Assembly (NCBI RefSeq): GCF_008629655.1
Contig: NZ_VWSG01000010.1
Location: forward strand, 62,001 to 126,000
Direction: 5' to 3'
DNA: 64,000 bases
From: Paenimyroides baculatum
Lineage (GTDB): Bacteria > Bacteroidota > Bacteroidia > Flavobacteriales > Flavobacteriaceae
The notes beneath the pieces were generated by a model. It did not search any database. It was not told where the DNA came from and was given only the letters and a program-made list of their open reading frames with translations. The position numbers were made by a program, and so were the translations under genes. Below, piece after piece: positions 36,145-44,361 of the stretch; positions within the stretch are counted from its first letter, which is position 1; each line of letters opens with the position of its first letter.

Positions 36145-37008
36145 ATGAGACAACTTAAAATTACCAAACAGGTAACCAATCGTGAAACGGCATCGTTAGA
36201 CAAATATTTACAAGAAATTGGTAAAGTAGATTTAATTACTGCCGACGAAGAAGTAGAATTAGCACAACGCATTAAAGCTGGTGATCAGCGTGCATTAGAG
36301 AAATTAACAAAAGCTAATTTACGTTTTGTAGTATCGGTAGCAAAACAATACCAAAATCAAGGTTTAACGTTACCCGATTTAATTAACGAAGGAAACTTGG
36401 GATTAATTAAAGCCGCACAACGTTTTGATGAAACACGTGGTTTTAAATTTATTTCGTACGCCGTTTGGTGGATCCGTCAATCAATCTTATCAGCTTTAGC
36501 AGAACAATCACGTATCGTACGTTTACCATTAAATAAAATTGGTTCTATCAATAAAATCAACAAAATGTATGCGTTGTTAGAACAATCGAACGAACGTCCG
36601 CCATCGGCAGAAGAAATCGCTAAAGAATTAGACATGACGGTAAACGACGTGAAAGAGTCAATGAAAAACTCTGGTCGTCACTTATCAATGGATGCACCTT
36701 TAGTAGAAGGAGAAGATTCTAACTTGTACGATGTATTGCGTTCGGGCGAATCACCAAATCCGGATCGTGAACTGATTCATGAATCATTAAGAACAGAAAT
36801 CGAACGTGCGTTGGAAACATTAACTCCACGTGAAGCAGATGTTGTTCGTTTGTATTTTGGATTGGGCGATCAGCACCCAATGACATTAGAAGAAATTGGA
36901 GAAACTTTTGATTTAACGCGCGAACGTGTTCGTCAGATCAAAGAAAAAGCAATCCGCAGATTAAAACATACATCTCGCAGTAAAATCTTAAAAACTTATT
37001 TAGGATAA
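36145..37008 (+). CDS. rpoD: Primary RNA polymerase sigma factor, RpoD/SigA type
   Basis: A 287-residue group 1 sigma factor, short as usual for Bacteroidota. It lacks the long region 1.1 and begins near region 1.2 ([25 protein letters not shown]). Region 2 contains [27 protein letters not shown] and the -10-binding AVWWIRQ; region 3 and region 4 follow, with the [33 protein letters not shown]. It recognises the TAnnTTTG/TTTG promoters noted in this window. The purine-rich AAGGAAGGGG 20 bases before the ATG is a stronger Shine-Dalgarno-like sequence than elsewhere here. It ends at its own terminator. Confidence 0.96.
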   Translation: MRQLKITKQVTNRETASLDKYLQEIGKVDLITADEEVELAQRIKAGDQRALEKLTKANLRFVVSVAKQYQNQGLTLPDLINEGNLGLIKAAQRFDETRGFKFISYAVWWIRQSILSALAEQSRIVRLPLNKIGSINKINKMYALLEQSNERPPSAEEIAKELDMTVNDVKESMKNSGRHLSMDAPLVEGEDSNLYDVLRSGESPNPDRELIHESLRTEIERALETLTPREADVVRLYFGLGDQHPMTLEEIGETFDLTRERVRQIKEKAIRRLKHTSRSKILKTYLG

Positions 37009-37020
37009 TATCAATTTTAA

Positions 37021-37051
37021 AAACTCGTTATTTAGGTAACGAGTTTTTTTT
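37021..37051 (+). terminator. Terminator after rpoD
   Basis: The stem AAACTCGTTA-TTTAGG-TAACGAGTTT is followed by a T run, only 12 bases after the rpoD stop. Confidence 0.9.
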
Positions 37052-37112
37052 ATGTACACTTTGTAACAAATCAAAATAAACGATACTAACATTTTGTAAA
37101 AATTATTCTGCT

Positions 37113-37616
37113 TTGAAAGCCACCGAAAAAGAATTCTTGGACTTGATGCAAAAACACAAAGGAATTTTATATAAAATTTCCAGGATGTACTTTGACCATA
37201 CGGAAGATCAGCAAGACTTGATTCAGGAAATGACTTTTCAGTTGTGGAAATCGTATCAAAACTTTAAAGGCGACAGTCAATTTTCTACCTGGATGTATCG
37301 TGTTTGTTTGAATACCGCTTTAACCTTCTTTAAAAAAGACGATAAAAAACAGGACAAATACGAACTTCATGAAAATTACGACCGTATTGATACCGACGAC
37401 AGTGCTTTTAAAGAAGAACAACTGAAATATTTTTACGATGCCGTGCAAGAACTCAACAAAGTAGAAAAAGCCCTAATTTTCTTGTTTTTAGAAGGAATGA
37501 ACCATAAAGACATTGCCGAAAACTTGGGTATCAGCGAAGTGAATGCACGTGTAAAATTAAACAGAACAAAAGAAAAATTACAAACCATCATAAAAAAGAA
37601 CGGATATGAATTTTGA
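37113..37616 (+). CDS. ECF-type RNA polymerase sigma factor
   Basis: A 167-residue sigma-70 family factor with region 2 (ISRMYFDHTEDQQDLIQEMTFQLWKS... ) and region 4 (NHKDIAENLGISEVNARVKLNRTKEKL) only, the ECF pattern. The frame opens with a TTG at 37113; the first ATG is at 37146 and would remove residues EKEFLDL that homologues usually keep, so TTG is favoured. The gene overlaps the next, which encodes a membrane protein, by 11 bases; that neighbour is a candidate anti-sigma factor or regulator. The signal it responds to is unknown. Confidence 0.85.
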   Translation: MKATEKEFLDLMQKHKGILYKISRMYFDHTEDQQDLIQEMTFQLWKSYQNFKGDSQFSTWMYRVCLNTALTFFKKDDKKQDKYELHENYDRIDTDDSAFKEEQLKYFYDAVQELNKVEKALIFLFLEGMNHKDIAENLGISEVNARVKLNRTKEKLQTIIKKNGYEF

Positions 37617-38238
37617 TGAGTTACAAAAAAAATGGGACAACCAGCCCGAAAAGGATATTAACATAAAAGCTGAATATTTAACCAAAAGTAAATCGTTAGC
37701 CGAAAAAATAATTAAAAGTTTTAAGCGCGAAGCCATTTTTTGGATTGTAAGTATTGTGTTTATTTTAATAGTTCCTTTAATGGAATCGTCACAAATATAC
37801 GGTGTTTTAAGTCTGATTTATTACTTTTTGGTATGTCAGTTTATTGTTTTTGGGTTGTATTACTACCGCAGGTTTTACACCATTAGTAAAATGATTAAGC
37901 AACCCAACACGTTTAACAGCCGCGAAAGTATTATTAAGCTATATTATGAATTTCATTTTGCTATTGAGACATATCGATCGTCAATCTATATTTTATTGCC
38001 AACAGCTATAGCTTTGTTTGTAATTACGGCAGGTAAAGACAAAACGTACGATTTGGTAGAAAAATTCTATCATTTTAAAGAAACTTTTCAAACAGATCCT
38101 GCGTTTATTTACACAGTTTTAATCATTGGTGTTGTAACAATTATTGGTTTGATATTACTTTCGGAATGGATTATTAAAAAGTTCTATGGCAGATATTTAA
38201 AACAGCTAAAAGAATTAATGGACGAATTTGAAGATTAA
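37606..38238 (+). CDS. Four-TM membrane protein, candidate partner of the ECF sigma factor
   Basis: A 210-residue protein with about 50 soluble N-terminal residues (MNFDELQKKWDNQPEKDINIK), four hydrophobic segments (roughly 46-62, 68-88, 125-143 and 165-187) and a charged C-terminus. The short WDNQP-type cytoplasmic opening is common in flavobacterial proteins encoded just after ECF sigma genes. The 11-base overlap implies coupled synthesis. I infer, but cannot prove, that it restrains or localises the sigma factor; it has no zinc-binding anti-sigma motif. Confidence 0.65.
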   Translation: MNFDELQKKWDNQPEKDINIKAEYLTKSKSLAEKIIKSFKREAIFWIVSIVFILIVPLMESSQIYGVLSLIYYFLVCQFIVFGLYYYRRFYTISKMIKQPNTFNSRESIIKLYYEFHFAIETYRSSIYILLPTAIALFVITAGKDKTYDLVEKFYHFKETFQTDPAFIYTVLIIGVVTIIGLILLSEWIIKKFYGRYLKQLKELMDEFED

Positions 38239-38242
38239 AAAA

Positions 38243-38269
38243 AGCAACTCGAATGAGTTGCTTTTTTTT
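38243..38269 (+). terminator. Terminator after ECF pair (AGCAACTC stem, copy 1)
   Basis: AGCAACTC-GAAT-GAGTTGCT plus T8. The same stem is used again at 40262 and 40968 with different loops. Confidence 0.9.
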
Positions 38270-38371
38270 ATAGAATTCTATAAAAATTTTTTCCCTACGT
38301 TTCACTGGCATTTACCTCAATTAAAAATAAACGACTAAACTTTTATATACTTTTATATCAAAGTTTCGACA

Positions 38372-38998
38372 ATGATTATTTTAAAAAACAAACAAACCCT
38401 TAAAGAAGAAGATAAATTCAAAAGAATTACACAATATTTTAATCATAAAAACAACGTTAATTCATTTAAAGACATTTCTTTATTTACAGATATAAGTTTG
38501 TATCAAAATGTAAATTATTCGTGCAAAAACTTAACAAACCAAACTGCTGTGTTAATTCCTTTAGTTGGCTCATTCAGCATAAATAATAACAACGTTCAAG
38601 CAAACGAAATAATCAGTGTTCCTGTAATTAAAAATGAAACTATTGATATAAAAGCCTTAGCAGAAGATTTTTCGTACGGATTATTTTTTATAGTGCAACA
38701 ACAAAGTAATATTACACAAAATATCGATATTACTTTACAACAAAACAAGCTGTCGAAATTTAGCTTAATTCATAAAAAAACAAACATTTACTTTGGATTA
38801 TACGAGTTGCGAACAAAAGATTTTTTAACCATAGATAAGAAAAACAATTATATGATTTTTATTATTTCTGGAGCTTTTGAAGTAAACGATAGATTATTAG
38901 AAGCAAGAGAAGCATTACTAATTGAAAATACCGATTTAATTGATTTTGAAGCATTATCAAACAACGCGTTAATACAAATTATAGAACTAATAACATAA
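38372..38998 (+). CDS. Pirin/YhaK-like bicupin protein
   Basis: A 208-residue protein that appears to be two cupin-like beta barrels. The C-terminal half (NIYFGLYELRTKDFLTID, then IIS-GAFEVNDRLLEAREALLIENTD) follows the pattern of the second cupin of pirin/quercetinase-like proteins (a G-x-hydrophobic-x-V-N turn and a G/E-A-L-x-I-E strand). The N-terminal half repeats a similar scheme (GSFSINNNNVQANEIISV). The metal ligands of active pirins (His/His/Glu) are not evident, so it may be structural. It stands seven bases ahead of an intradiol dioxygenase gene. The call rests on pattern reading only. Confidence 0.5.
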   Translation: MIILKNKQTLKEEDKFKRITQYFNHKNNVNSFKDISLFTDISLYQNVNYSCKNLTNQTAVLIPLVGSFSINNNNVQANEIISVPVIKNETIDIKALAEDFSYGLFFIVQQQSNITQNIDITLQQNKLSKFSLIHKKTNIYFGLYELRTKDFLTIDKKNNYMIFIISGAFEVNDRLLEAREALLIENTDLIDFEALSNNALIQIIELIT

Positions 38999-39004
38999 AC
39001 AACA

Positions 39005-39748
39005 ATGGAAAGAAAAGATTTTTTAAAGAACAGCTTAGGTTTTTTAGGCATGGCCTTGATATTACCTAAACTAACTGGTTGTAATGGTAGCGATGACACT
39101 ACTGTAATTGTAGATGATGGCGGCGGAAGTAACACTGGCGGAAACACAGAATGTAAAAGTTGGCCTACAGAAACCGAAGGGCCCTTCCCTACTAAAAATC
39201 CAAGTTCATATCAAATTATAAATATTAAGGGAGATCGTACGGGTGTGGCGTGCGAAATTAAAATCAAAATTGAAGATGTGAACAACGATTGTGCTGCAGC
39301 CGAAGGTATTTTTATTGATATCTGGCATTGTGATAAAGATGGAAATTATTCTCAGTACGGTGCAACAAACATGCAACAGGCAGATTATAGAGATTATAAT
39401 TTTTTACGTGGACGACAAACAACAGCATCAAATGGCTATGTAACGTTTCAATCGATATTTCCGGGATGGTATCAAGGAAGAGCAACACATATACACGTAC
39501 ATGTTTACAAAGCAAACGGAACGTCATTAAAAGTTACTCAAATAGCATTTCCAGAAGGATCAAACAGTGCTGTTATTACAGTTAATGCAGCAACAGACTA
39601 TGGTTATACAAAAGGCATGAGTAGTTATACATACAACACAAAAGATAACGTTTTTAGTGATGACACTACCGGACAGCAAATTGCTACTGTTACAGGAAGT
39701 GTTGCGAATGGATACACTGTTGAAGCAATTATTAAAGTACCTATTTAA
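39005..39748 (+). CDS. Intradiol ring-cleavage dioxygenase, exported lipoprotein
   Basis: A 247-residue protein of the protocatechuate 3,4-dioxygenase family. The non-heme Fe(III) ligands are visible as Tyr115 (DGNYSQYG), Tyr156 (FPGWYQGR) and His162/His164 (THIHVHV); the intervening NFLRGRQTTASNGYVTF is the family's FRGR-x2-T stretch. The N-terminus MERKDFLKNSLGFLGMALIL with a Cys at residue 26 (LTGC) suggests export as a lipoprotein, then a Gly/Ser/Asp linker to about 50. It is exported, unlike the cytoplasmic catechol enzymes, so the substrate may be an aromatic outside the cell. It lies between the bicupin gene and an unknown gene. Confidence 0.85.
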   Translation: MERKDFLKNSLGFLGMALILPKLTGCNGSDDTTVIVDDGGGSNTGGNTECKSWPTETEGPFPTKNPSSYQIINIKGDRTGVACEIKIKIEDVNNDCAAAEGIFIDIWHCDKDGNYSQYGATNMQQADYRDYNFLRGRQTTASNGYVTFQSIFPGWYQGRATHIHVHVYKANGTSLKVTQIAFPEGSNSAVITVNAATDYGYTKGMSSYTYNTKDNVFSDDTTGQQIATVTGSVANGYTVEAIIKVPI

Positions 39749-39758
39749 TTACAAAAGA

Positions 39759-40259
39759 ATGAATTACAAGAAAATTCAGTTTACATACAGCCAACACATA
39801 AATAACAATGTCTCAACTGCTTGGGAAAAACATATTTTTGAAGAAACTTTTAATGAATTTTTAATTCAATCAAATATTTTTCAGTTAGAAAATTTAAAAG
39901 TAAATTCTTATAAAGATCTTATAAAACATAACGAAAACGCTATACAGTTAAACAATTTGTTAGCTGCTAGAGTTATACCAAGTATAGAATTATTAAATAA
40001 CAATATTTTTTCGGTACCCGATAATTTAAACACCAGTTATTTACAGTTTACACATTTTAATGTACATATAATTCAATCTAATTTGTTAGATAAAAGCAAG
40101 CATTATATAACAATTAACTACATATCAAAACCTTATCATTTAATAGATTGTATCAACGATTATTATTTAGTAAGCAAGGATATATCAAATGAAAAAATTA
40201 TTGAAACATTAATGTTTCCCTGTCTAAAAAATTTATCTATTTCGGTAATTCATTTATGA
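39759..40259 (+). CDS. Unrecognised conserved-context protein (166 aa)
   Basis: A 166-residue protein I cannot assign. I start at the ATG at 39759 because the frame further upstream overlaps the dioxygenase gene. The sequence is Asn/Ile/Leu-rich, mixed alpha/beta, with no signal peptide or transmembrane segment. A striking central segment is QFTHFNVHIIQSNLLDKSKHYITINY. The gene follows the dioxygenase stop by 10 bases and ends at a terminator, so it is probably the third member of this small operon. Confidence 0.55.
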   Translation: MNYKKIQFTYSQHINNNVSTAWEKHIFEETFNEFLIQSNIFQLENLKVNSYKDLIKHNENAIQLNNLLAARVIPSIELLNNNIFSVPDNLNTSYLQFTHFNVHIIQSNLLDKSKHYITINYISKPYHLIDCINDYYLVSKDISNEKIIETLMFPCLKNLSISVIHL

Positions 40260-40261
40260 AG

Positions 40262-40286
40262 AGCAACTCAAATAAGTTGCTTTTTT
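40262..40286. terminator. Bidirectional terminator (AGCAACT stem, copy 2)
   Basis: AGCAACT-CAAATA-AGTTGCT plus T6 between the convergent unknown gene and the frameshifted gene. The stem matches that of the terminators at 38243 and 40968. Confidence 0.85.
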
Positions 40287-40933
40287 AGTAGTAGGTAATT
40301 GTTCTGTTATATGTTTGAAAATGTCCACCAAGAATTGCTTTTGAAACCCAGTTTCCTTTTTTATCAAACTTATAAGAAATTTCATTGTTTTCTTCTTTAA
40401 TCAATTCTCCATTTTCGTAGAATTTAATCATTACAATATCGCCTTGTTCGTTATAAAAGTGATGATAAACTTTAGTAACTCCATTCCAAATATTTGTTAA
40501 TTTCTGTTCTGTTTTTCTTCCTTTTTTATTGTAAGCAAACTCCCATAAGCCTATAATTTCACCATCGGCATGATAATTTATGACTTTAGTTTGAATATTT
40601 TTTTTGTTATAATATTCCTCAAAATGCTTTCGTTTAACACCATCCCATTCTAAATATTTTATAAGAATATACCCTTCTTTTGTTTTGGTTTTTTCAACTA
40701 TATAATCATTTAAGTTCTCTTTTTGAGGTTCTAAAACAAAACCTTTCTTATCAAAATAATAAAACACTTTATTCTTTTCGCAAGTAACTGGTGGCAAGTG
40801 CTATTGCAGGACATTTTTCATGAACTTCCTGAATACTTTTTACCTTTCCCTTTAGATTCATTTGGTTTGCTGTTTGACCAAAAGATATTGTTGTAAACAA
40901 AAGACCTGAAATTAAAATACTTTTTCTTATCAT
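40285..40933 (-). pseudogene. Frameshifted secreted YD/MORN-like repeat protein
   Basis: The gene reads in two frames. From the ATG at 40933 it encodes a signal peptide (MIRKSILISGLLFTTISFGQ) and a short mature stretch ending at a stop at 40769 (54 residues). The next frame over, open from about 40800 to 40285, continues with the body of the protein: FYYFDKKGF, KYLEWDGVKRKHFEEYYNKK, FYNEQGDIVMIKFYENGEL, which look like tandem beta-strand repeats of the YD/MORN type. The two frames overlap at 40773-40800, where a one-base insertion or deletion would join them. Either a real inactivation or a sequence error. No homologue is recognised. Confidence 0.75.
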
Positions 40934-40967
40934 ATCAATTTTTTCTTAAATTAAAGATATAAAAAAA

Positions 40968-40987
40968 GCAACTCAATTGAGTTGCTT
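40968..40987. terminator. Terminator of ahcY (AGCAACTC stem, copy 3)
   Basis: A perfect 20-base palindrome, AGCAACTCAATTGAGTTGCT, with A7 on the left and T4 on the right. On the minus strand it ends ahcY ahead of the frameshifted gene. Confidence 0.88.
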
Positions 40988-41010
40988 TTAGTTTTATGCG
41001 ATAACAATAA

Positions 41011-42327
41011 TTAGTATCTGTAATATTCTGGTTTAAATGGTCCTTGAACCTCAACACCAATGTATCCTGCTTGTTCGGTTGATAAAGTTTCTAACTCAAC
41101 ACCTAATTTAGCCAAGTGTAAAGCAGCAACTTTTTCATCTAAATGCTTTGGTAACATATACACATCATTCTCGTATTTATCAGAATTTTTCCATAATTCG
41201 ATCTGTGCCAATGTTTGGTTTGTAAACGAGTTACTCATTACAAATGACGGGTGACCTGTTGCGCAACCTAAGTTTACCAAACGTCCTTCTGCCAAAATAA
41301 TGATATCGTTTCCAGCAATTGTATATTTATCAACCTGTGGTTTTATTTCAATTTTTGAAGCGCCATGATTTTTATTCAACCAAGCGATATCAATTTCATT
41401 ATCAAAGTGACCTATGTTACAAACAACGGTTTTATCTTTCATTTTTTCGAAATGACGACCAACAACGATGTCTTTGTTTCCGGTAGTTGTAATAATGATA
41501 TCTGCATTACCAACAACTGTATCTAATTTCTTCACCTCAAAACCGTCCATAGCTGCCTGTAAAGCACAAATTGGATCAATTTCTGTAACTGTAACGATAG
41601 ACCCTGCTCCGCGGAAAGACGCTGCCGTTCCTTTACCAACATCACCGTAACCACAAACAACCACGCGTTTACCAGCCAACATTAAATCGGTAGCACGACG
41701 AATAGCATCAACAGCCGATTCTTTACATCCATATTTATTATCGAATTTAGATTTGGTAACCGAATCGTTCACATTGATTGCTGGCATTGGCAAAGTTCCT
41801 GCCTTAACACGCTCGTACAAACGGTGAACACCAGTTGTAGTTTCTTCAGACAAACCTTTGATTCCCGCAACCAATTCCGGATAACGATCAATAACCATGT
41901 TTGTTAAATCACCACCATCATCTAAAATCATGTTTAACGGCTGACGGTCTTCACCAAAGAACAATGTTTGCTCAATACACCAGTCAAATTCTTCTTCGTT
42001 CAAACCTTTCCAAGCATAAACCTGAATTCCGGTTTCAGCAATTGCAGCTGCAGCCTGATCTTGTGTAGAAAAAATGTTACAAGAACTCCAAGTAACTTCT
42101 GCACCCAAAGCTTTTAACGTTTCAATTAACACAGCCGTTTGTATGGTCATGTGTAAACATCCTGCAATACGCGCACCTTTTAAAGGCTGCTCGTTTTTAT
42201 ACTCTTCGCGAAGCGCCATTAATCCTGGCATTTCAGCTTCTGCTAACTCAATTTCTTTTCTTCCCCAAGCCGCTAATGAAATATCTTTCACTTTAAATGG
42301 CACGTAAGGTATCGTTTTTGTACTCAT
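41011..42327 (-). CDS. ahcY: Adenosylhomocysteinase
   Basis: A 438-residue NAD-dependent hydrolase that splits S-adenosylhomocysteine into adenosine and homocysteine. The start is the ATG at 42327 ([17 protein letters not shown]); the upstream in-frame codons cover a -7 promoter box. Conserved regions include [33 protein letters not shown] and the NAD fold [19 protein letters not shown], and it ends in the typical FKPEYYRY. A complete, ordinary gene. Confidence 0.97.
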   Translation of the reverse strand: MSTKTIPYVPFKVKDISLAAWGRKEIELAEAEMPGLMALREEYKNEQPLKGARIAGCLHMTIQTAVLIETLKALGAEVTWSSCNIFSTQDQAAAAIAETGIQVYAWKGLNEEEFDWCIEQTLFFGEDRQPLNMILDDGGDLTNMVIDRYPELVAGIKGLSEETTTGVHRLYERVKAGTLPMPAINVNDSVTKSKFDNKYGCKESAVDAIRRATDLMLAGKRVVVCGYGDVGKGTAASFRGAGSIVTVTEIDPICALQAAMDGFEVKKLDTVVGNADIIITTTGNKDIVVGRHFEKMKDKTVVCNIGHFDNEIDIAWLNKNHGASKIEIKPQVDKYTIAGNDIIILAEGRLVNLGCATGHPSFVMSNSFTNQTLAQIELWKNSDKYENDVYMLPKHLDEKVAALHLAKLGVELETLSTEQAGYIGVEVQGPFKPEYYRY

Positions 42328-42359
42328 GTATTCTGTATATTTGTGTATCAAATTGTTTG

Positions 42360-42367
42360 CAAATTTA
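42360..42367 (-). promoter_or_regulatory. Bacteroidetes -7 box (TAAATTTG) of ahcY
   Basis: An exact TAnnTTTG match with a TTTG about 22 bases upstream on the minus strand. The leader to 42327 is about 25 bases. Confidence 0.55.
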
Positions 42368-42415
42368 CGCATTTCATTTTAATAGATTGCAAACGAAATC
42401 ATAAACCGTTACAAT

Positions 42416-43051
42416 ATGCCCTTATTTAAAACTATTTCGTACGATATTGATACGCAGATATTTATTTGGAAGATTTTAGAAAGCGAAGCCGAATTGAATG
42501 CGGCGGTTGAGTTACAGGACAAACATTTGCACAGATTGAACGGAATGCTTTCTGAACAACACCGTAAGGGATTTTTGAGTGTTCGGAAATTATTGATAGA
42601 AGCTGGTTATACCGATTTTGATTTAAATTACGATACCAACGGAAAGCCGAGTTTGGCAGATGGAAAGCATATTTCAATAACCCATTCGTATGATTTTTCT
42701 GCGATTATTGTCAGTTCTCAAAACGTTGGGATTGATTTGGAAAAACAGCGAGAAAAGATCATTAAAATTGCTGATAAATTTATTGGATCTGAAAGCAGTT
42801 TTTTGAATATCGAAAGAAATTATAAAGAAGATTTAAGCGTAATCTGGGGCGCGAAAGAAGCTTTGTACAAAATGTGCAATTCGCGCAGTTTGAGTTTTAA
42901 ACAAGATATGCACATTCACGATTTCACTAAAAACACCAACCAAGGCACGGCTTTAGTCAATTGTAAAGAATTAGATTTTGACAGTCGATTTACGTTTCAT
43001 TTTGAAACATTTGAAAATTACACCTTGGTTTACGCATTAGAAAATGAATGA
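42416..43051 (+). CDS. 4'-phosphopantetheinyl transferase family protein
   Basis: A 211-residue Sfp-type transferase that would attach phosphopantetheine to a carrier protein. Motifs: NGKPSLADGKHISITHS, VGIDLEK with the magnesium-binding Asp/Glu pair, and IWGAKEALYKM. Length is normal for a short Sfp-type enzyme. The gene is divergent from ahcY. Its carrier-protein partner is not in the window. It is followed by an intergenic repeat-containing spacer. Confidence 0.88.
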   Translation: MPLFKTISYDIDTQIFIWKILESEAELNAAVELQDKHLHRLNGMLSEQHRKGFLSVRKLLIEAGYTDFDLNYDTNGKPSLADGKHISITHSYDFSAIIVSSQNVGIDLEKQREKIIKIADKFIGSESSFLNIERNYKEDLSVIWGAKEALYKMCNSRSLSFKQDMHIHDFTKNTNQGTALVNCKELDFDSRFTFHFETFENYTLVYALENE

Positions 43052-43061
43052 TTTTTCTTTT

Positions 43062-43130
43062 CCCACAGATGCACAGATTTCGTTTTGATTAGTCGCCAAT
43101 AATGTCATGCTGAACTTGTTTCAGCATCCC
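43062..43130. repeat. Dispersed intergenic repeat elements
   Basis: CCCACAGATGCACAGATTT at 43062-43080 recurs nearly identically at 51561. The next 25 bases contain a hairpin ATGCTGAA-CTTGT-TTCAGCAT (43107-43127), a sequence family I recall as repeated in flavobacterial genomes. The element is non-coding. Confidence 0.5.
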
Positions 43131-43178
43131 ATAGCAACTATTAAATAATCCGTTTATCTGTTGAAATAACACAAAACT

Positions 43179-43577
43179 ATGAATAAAGAAATTATACAAA
43201 CCGAAATACAATACAAAGCCGTACGCAGTTCGGGTGCCGGCGGACAAAACGTTAACAAAGTAGCTACAAAAGTTCAAATTCAGTTTTTTGTTGAACAAAG
43301 CAATGGCTTAACCGCCGATGAAAAAACAACATTATTCGAAAAATTAGCCAACCGTATTACCAAAGAAGGTTTTATTATGGTAGAATGTGGCGAAACCCGC
43401 AGCCAGCTTAAAAATAAAGAATTATGTACCCAACGTTTGTTTATGTTGTTAGAAAATGCATTGAAGAAAGATAAAAAACGTATTGCTACTAAAATTCCTA
43501 AATCGATTATTAAAAAACGTTTAGAAGACAAACAACGCATCGCCGATAAAAAAGAGAATAGAAAGTTTAGGTTTTAA
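43179..43577 (+). CDS. arfB: Alternative ribosome-rescue factor ArfB (peptidyl-tRNA hydrolase)
   Basis: A 132-residue GGQ-domain protein with GGQ at residues 21-23 (SSGAGGQNVNKVATKV). It ends in the Lys/Arg-rich tail (KKRLEDKQRIADKKENRKF) that enters the empty mRNA channel of a stalled ribosome. It releases peptides from ribosomes without a stop codon. Length and both features match the YaeJ/ArfB family. Confidence 0.93.
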   Translation: MNKEIIQTEIQYKAVRSSGAGGQNVNKVATKVQIQFFVEQSNGLTADEKTTLFEKLANRITKEGFIMVECGETRSQLKNKELCTQRLFMLLENALKKDKKRIATKIPKSIIKKRLEDKQRIADKKENRKFRF

Positions 43578-43593
43578 GTCATAAATGTAAAAA

Positions 43594-44319
43594 ATGAAAC
43601 AGTTCTATTTATTTGTCATATTCTGTTTGCTTATTCATAATATTCAAGCACAAGAATTAAAGGCTACTATGATTTCAAAAGATGAAGTAGAATTAGAAAT
43701 TAGTAATCCTGAACAATTATTATTCTTCATTCCTTACACGGAAAAAATTTATTATTCAATAGGAAATTATGGATTAATATTTAGTATATATGAAGGAAAT
43801 AAAATATCAGAGGAGTGTAATTCTATTGTAGATTTCATTTATTATGGTCCTTTTTGGATTAGAGAAAAAATTGAAAGATTTGGAAGCGGTTATTTTTCAC
43901 GAGAAAAAATCATAAAACGAAAATACAAATTGGATTTTAATTCATGTGAGCATGAAATTCTAAAAAAGAAAAATATTTCTATTGAATTCACTTTAATTCA
44001 ATATGATCTACACAAAATACGTCTGTTTAAAAAGGAACTTAAATCATATTATAAACAAGGTGTAATATTTGACGGAGAGTTAACCAGTAATAAAATTTCA
44101 TTCAATCTGTGTCATCAGTGGCAAAAAATTAATGTTTCGAATTATTTACTTTCATCTCAAAAAAACAATTATCTTTGCCCCGTCTCAAAGGGGTGCCGTA
44201 CGGCTGAGATCATACCCGTTGAACCTGGGCAGGTAATGCTGCCAAGGGAAATGAACAATACACTTATTGAGTGCACGCATAAGTTGCTGTTCGTAACGAA
44301 AACATTTTTATTAATCTAA
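43594..44319 (+). CDS. Unrecognised secreted protein whose frame runs through a TPP riboswitch
   Basis: A 241-residue frame with a signal peptide (about 1-19, ending HNIQAQ), then an unrecognised Ile/Lys/Tyr-rich mature part (EFTLIQYDLHKIRLFKKEL). The last 50 or so codons (44168-44316) are made from the promoter, aptamer and expression platform of the downstream TPP riboswitch (for example GCRTAEIIPVEPGQVML). Those residues are unlikely to belong to a functional fold. Either the native stop has been lost, a frameshift lies before about 44160, or the two functions truly overlap. Seventeen bases separate it from arfB. No function is proposed. Confidence 0.55.
   Translation: MKQFYLFVIFCLLIHNIQAQELKATMISKDEVELEISNPEQLLFFIPYTEKIYYSIGNYGLIFSIYEGNKISEECNSIVDFIYYGPFWIREKIERFGSGYFSREKIIKRKYKLDFNSCEHEILKKKNISIEFTLIQYDLHKIRLFKKELKSYYKQGVIFDGELTSNKISFNLCHQWQKINVSNYLLSSQKNNYLCPVSKGCRTAEIIPVEPGQVMLPREMNNTLIECTHKLLFVTKTFLLI
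44169..44176 (+). promoter_or_regulatory. Bacteroidetes -7 box (TATCTTTG) before the TPP riboswitch
   Basis: An exact TAnnTTTG box ending 7 bases before the riboswitch aptamer begins, so transcription should start at its 5' edge. It lies inside the 3' part of the preceding reading frame. Confidence 0.65.
44183..44254 (+). promoter_or_regulatory. TPP riboswitch (THI element)
   Basis: Contains the conserved pieces of the thiamin pyrophosphate aptamer in order: GGGGTGCC, GGCTGAGATCATACCC, GTTGAACCTG, GTAATGCTG and AGGGAAATGA. A stem ACTTAT/ATAAGT (44261-44283) and a TTCG-TAA-CGAA hairpin before ATTTTTATT follow and could form the expression platform. It controls the TonB receptor gene beginning at 44362. 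Confidence 0.92.
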
Positions 44320-44361
44320 ACAAAATAAATGCCCCTTTTATTTGTAAAATTATTTTTACGA

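Noticed and set aside
39657..39758. An upstream extension of the unknown gene after the dioxygenase
   Set aside because: It overlaps the dioxygenase in another frame; the ATG at 39759 gives a 10-base gap and an ordinary start.
38243..40987. Three AGCAACTC palindromes considered as a CRISPR array
   Set aside because: They are terminator hairpins 0.7-2 kb apart with T runs, not regularly spaced repeats with spacers, and no cas gene is present.
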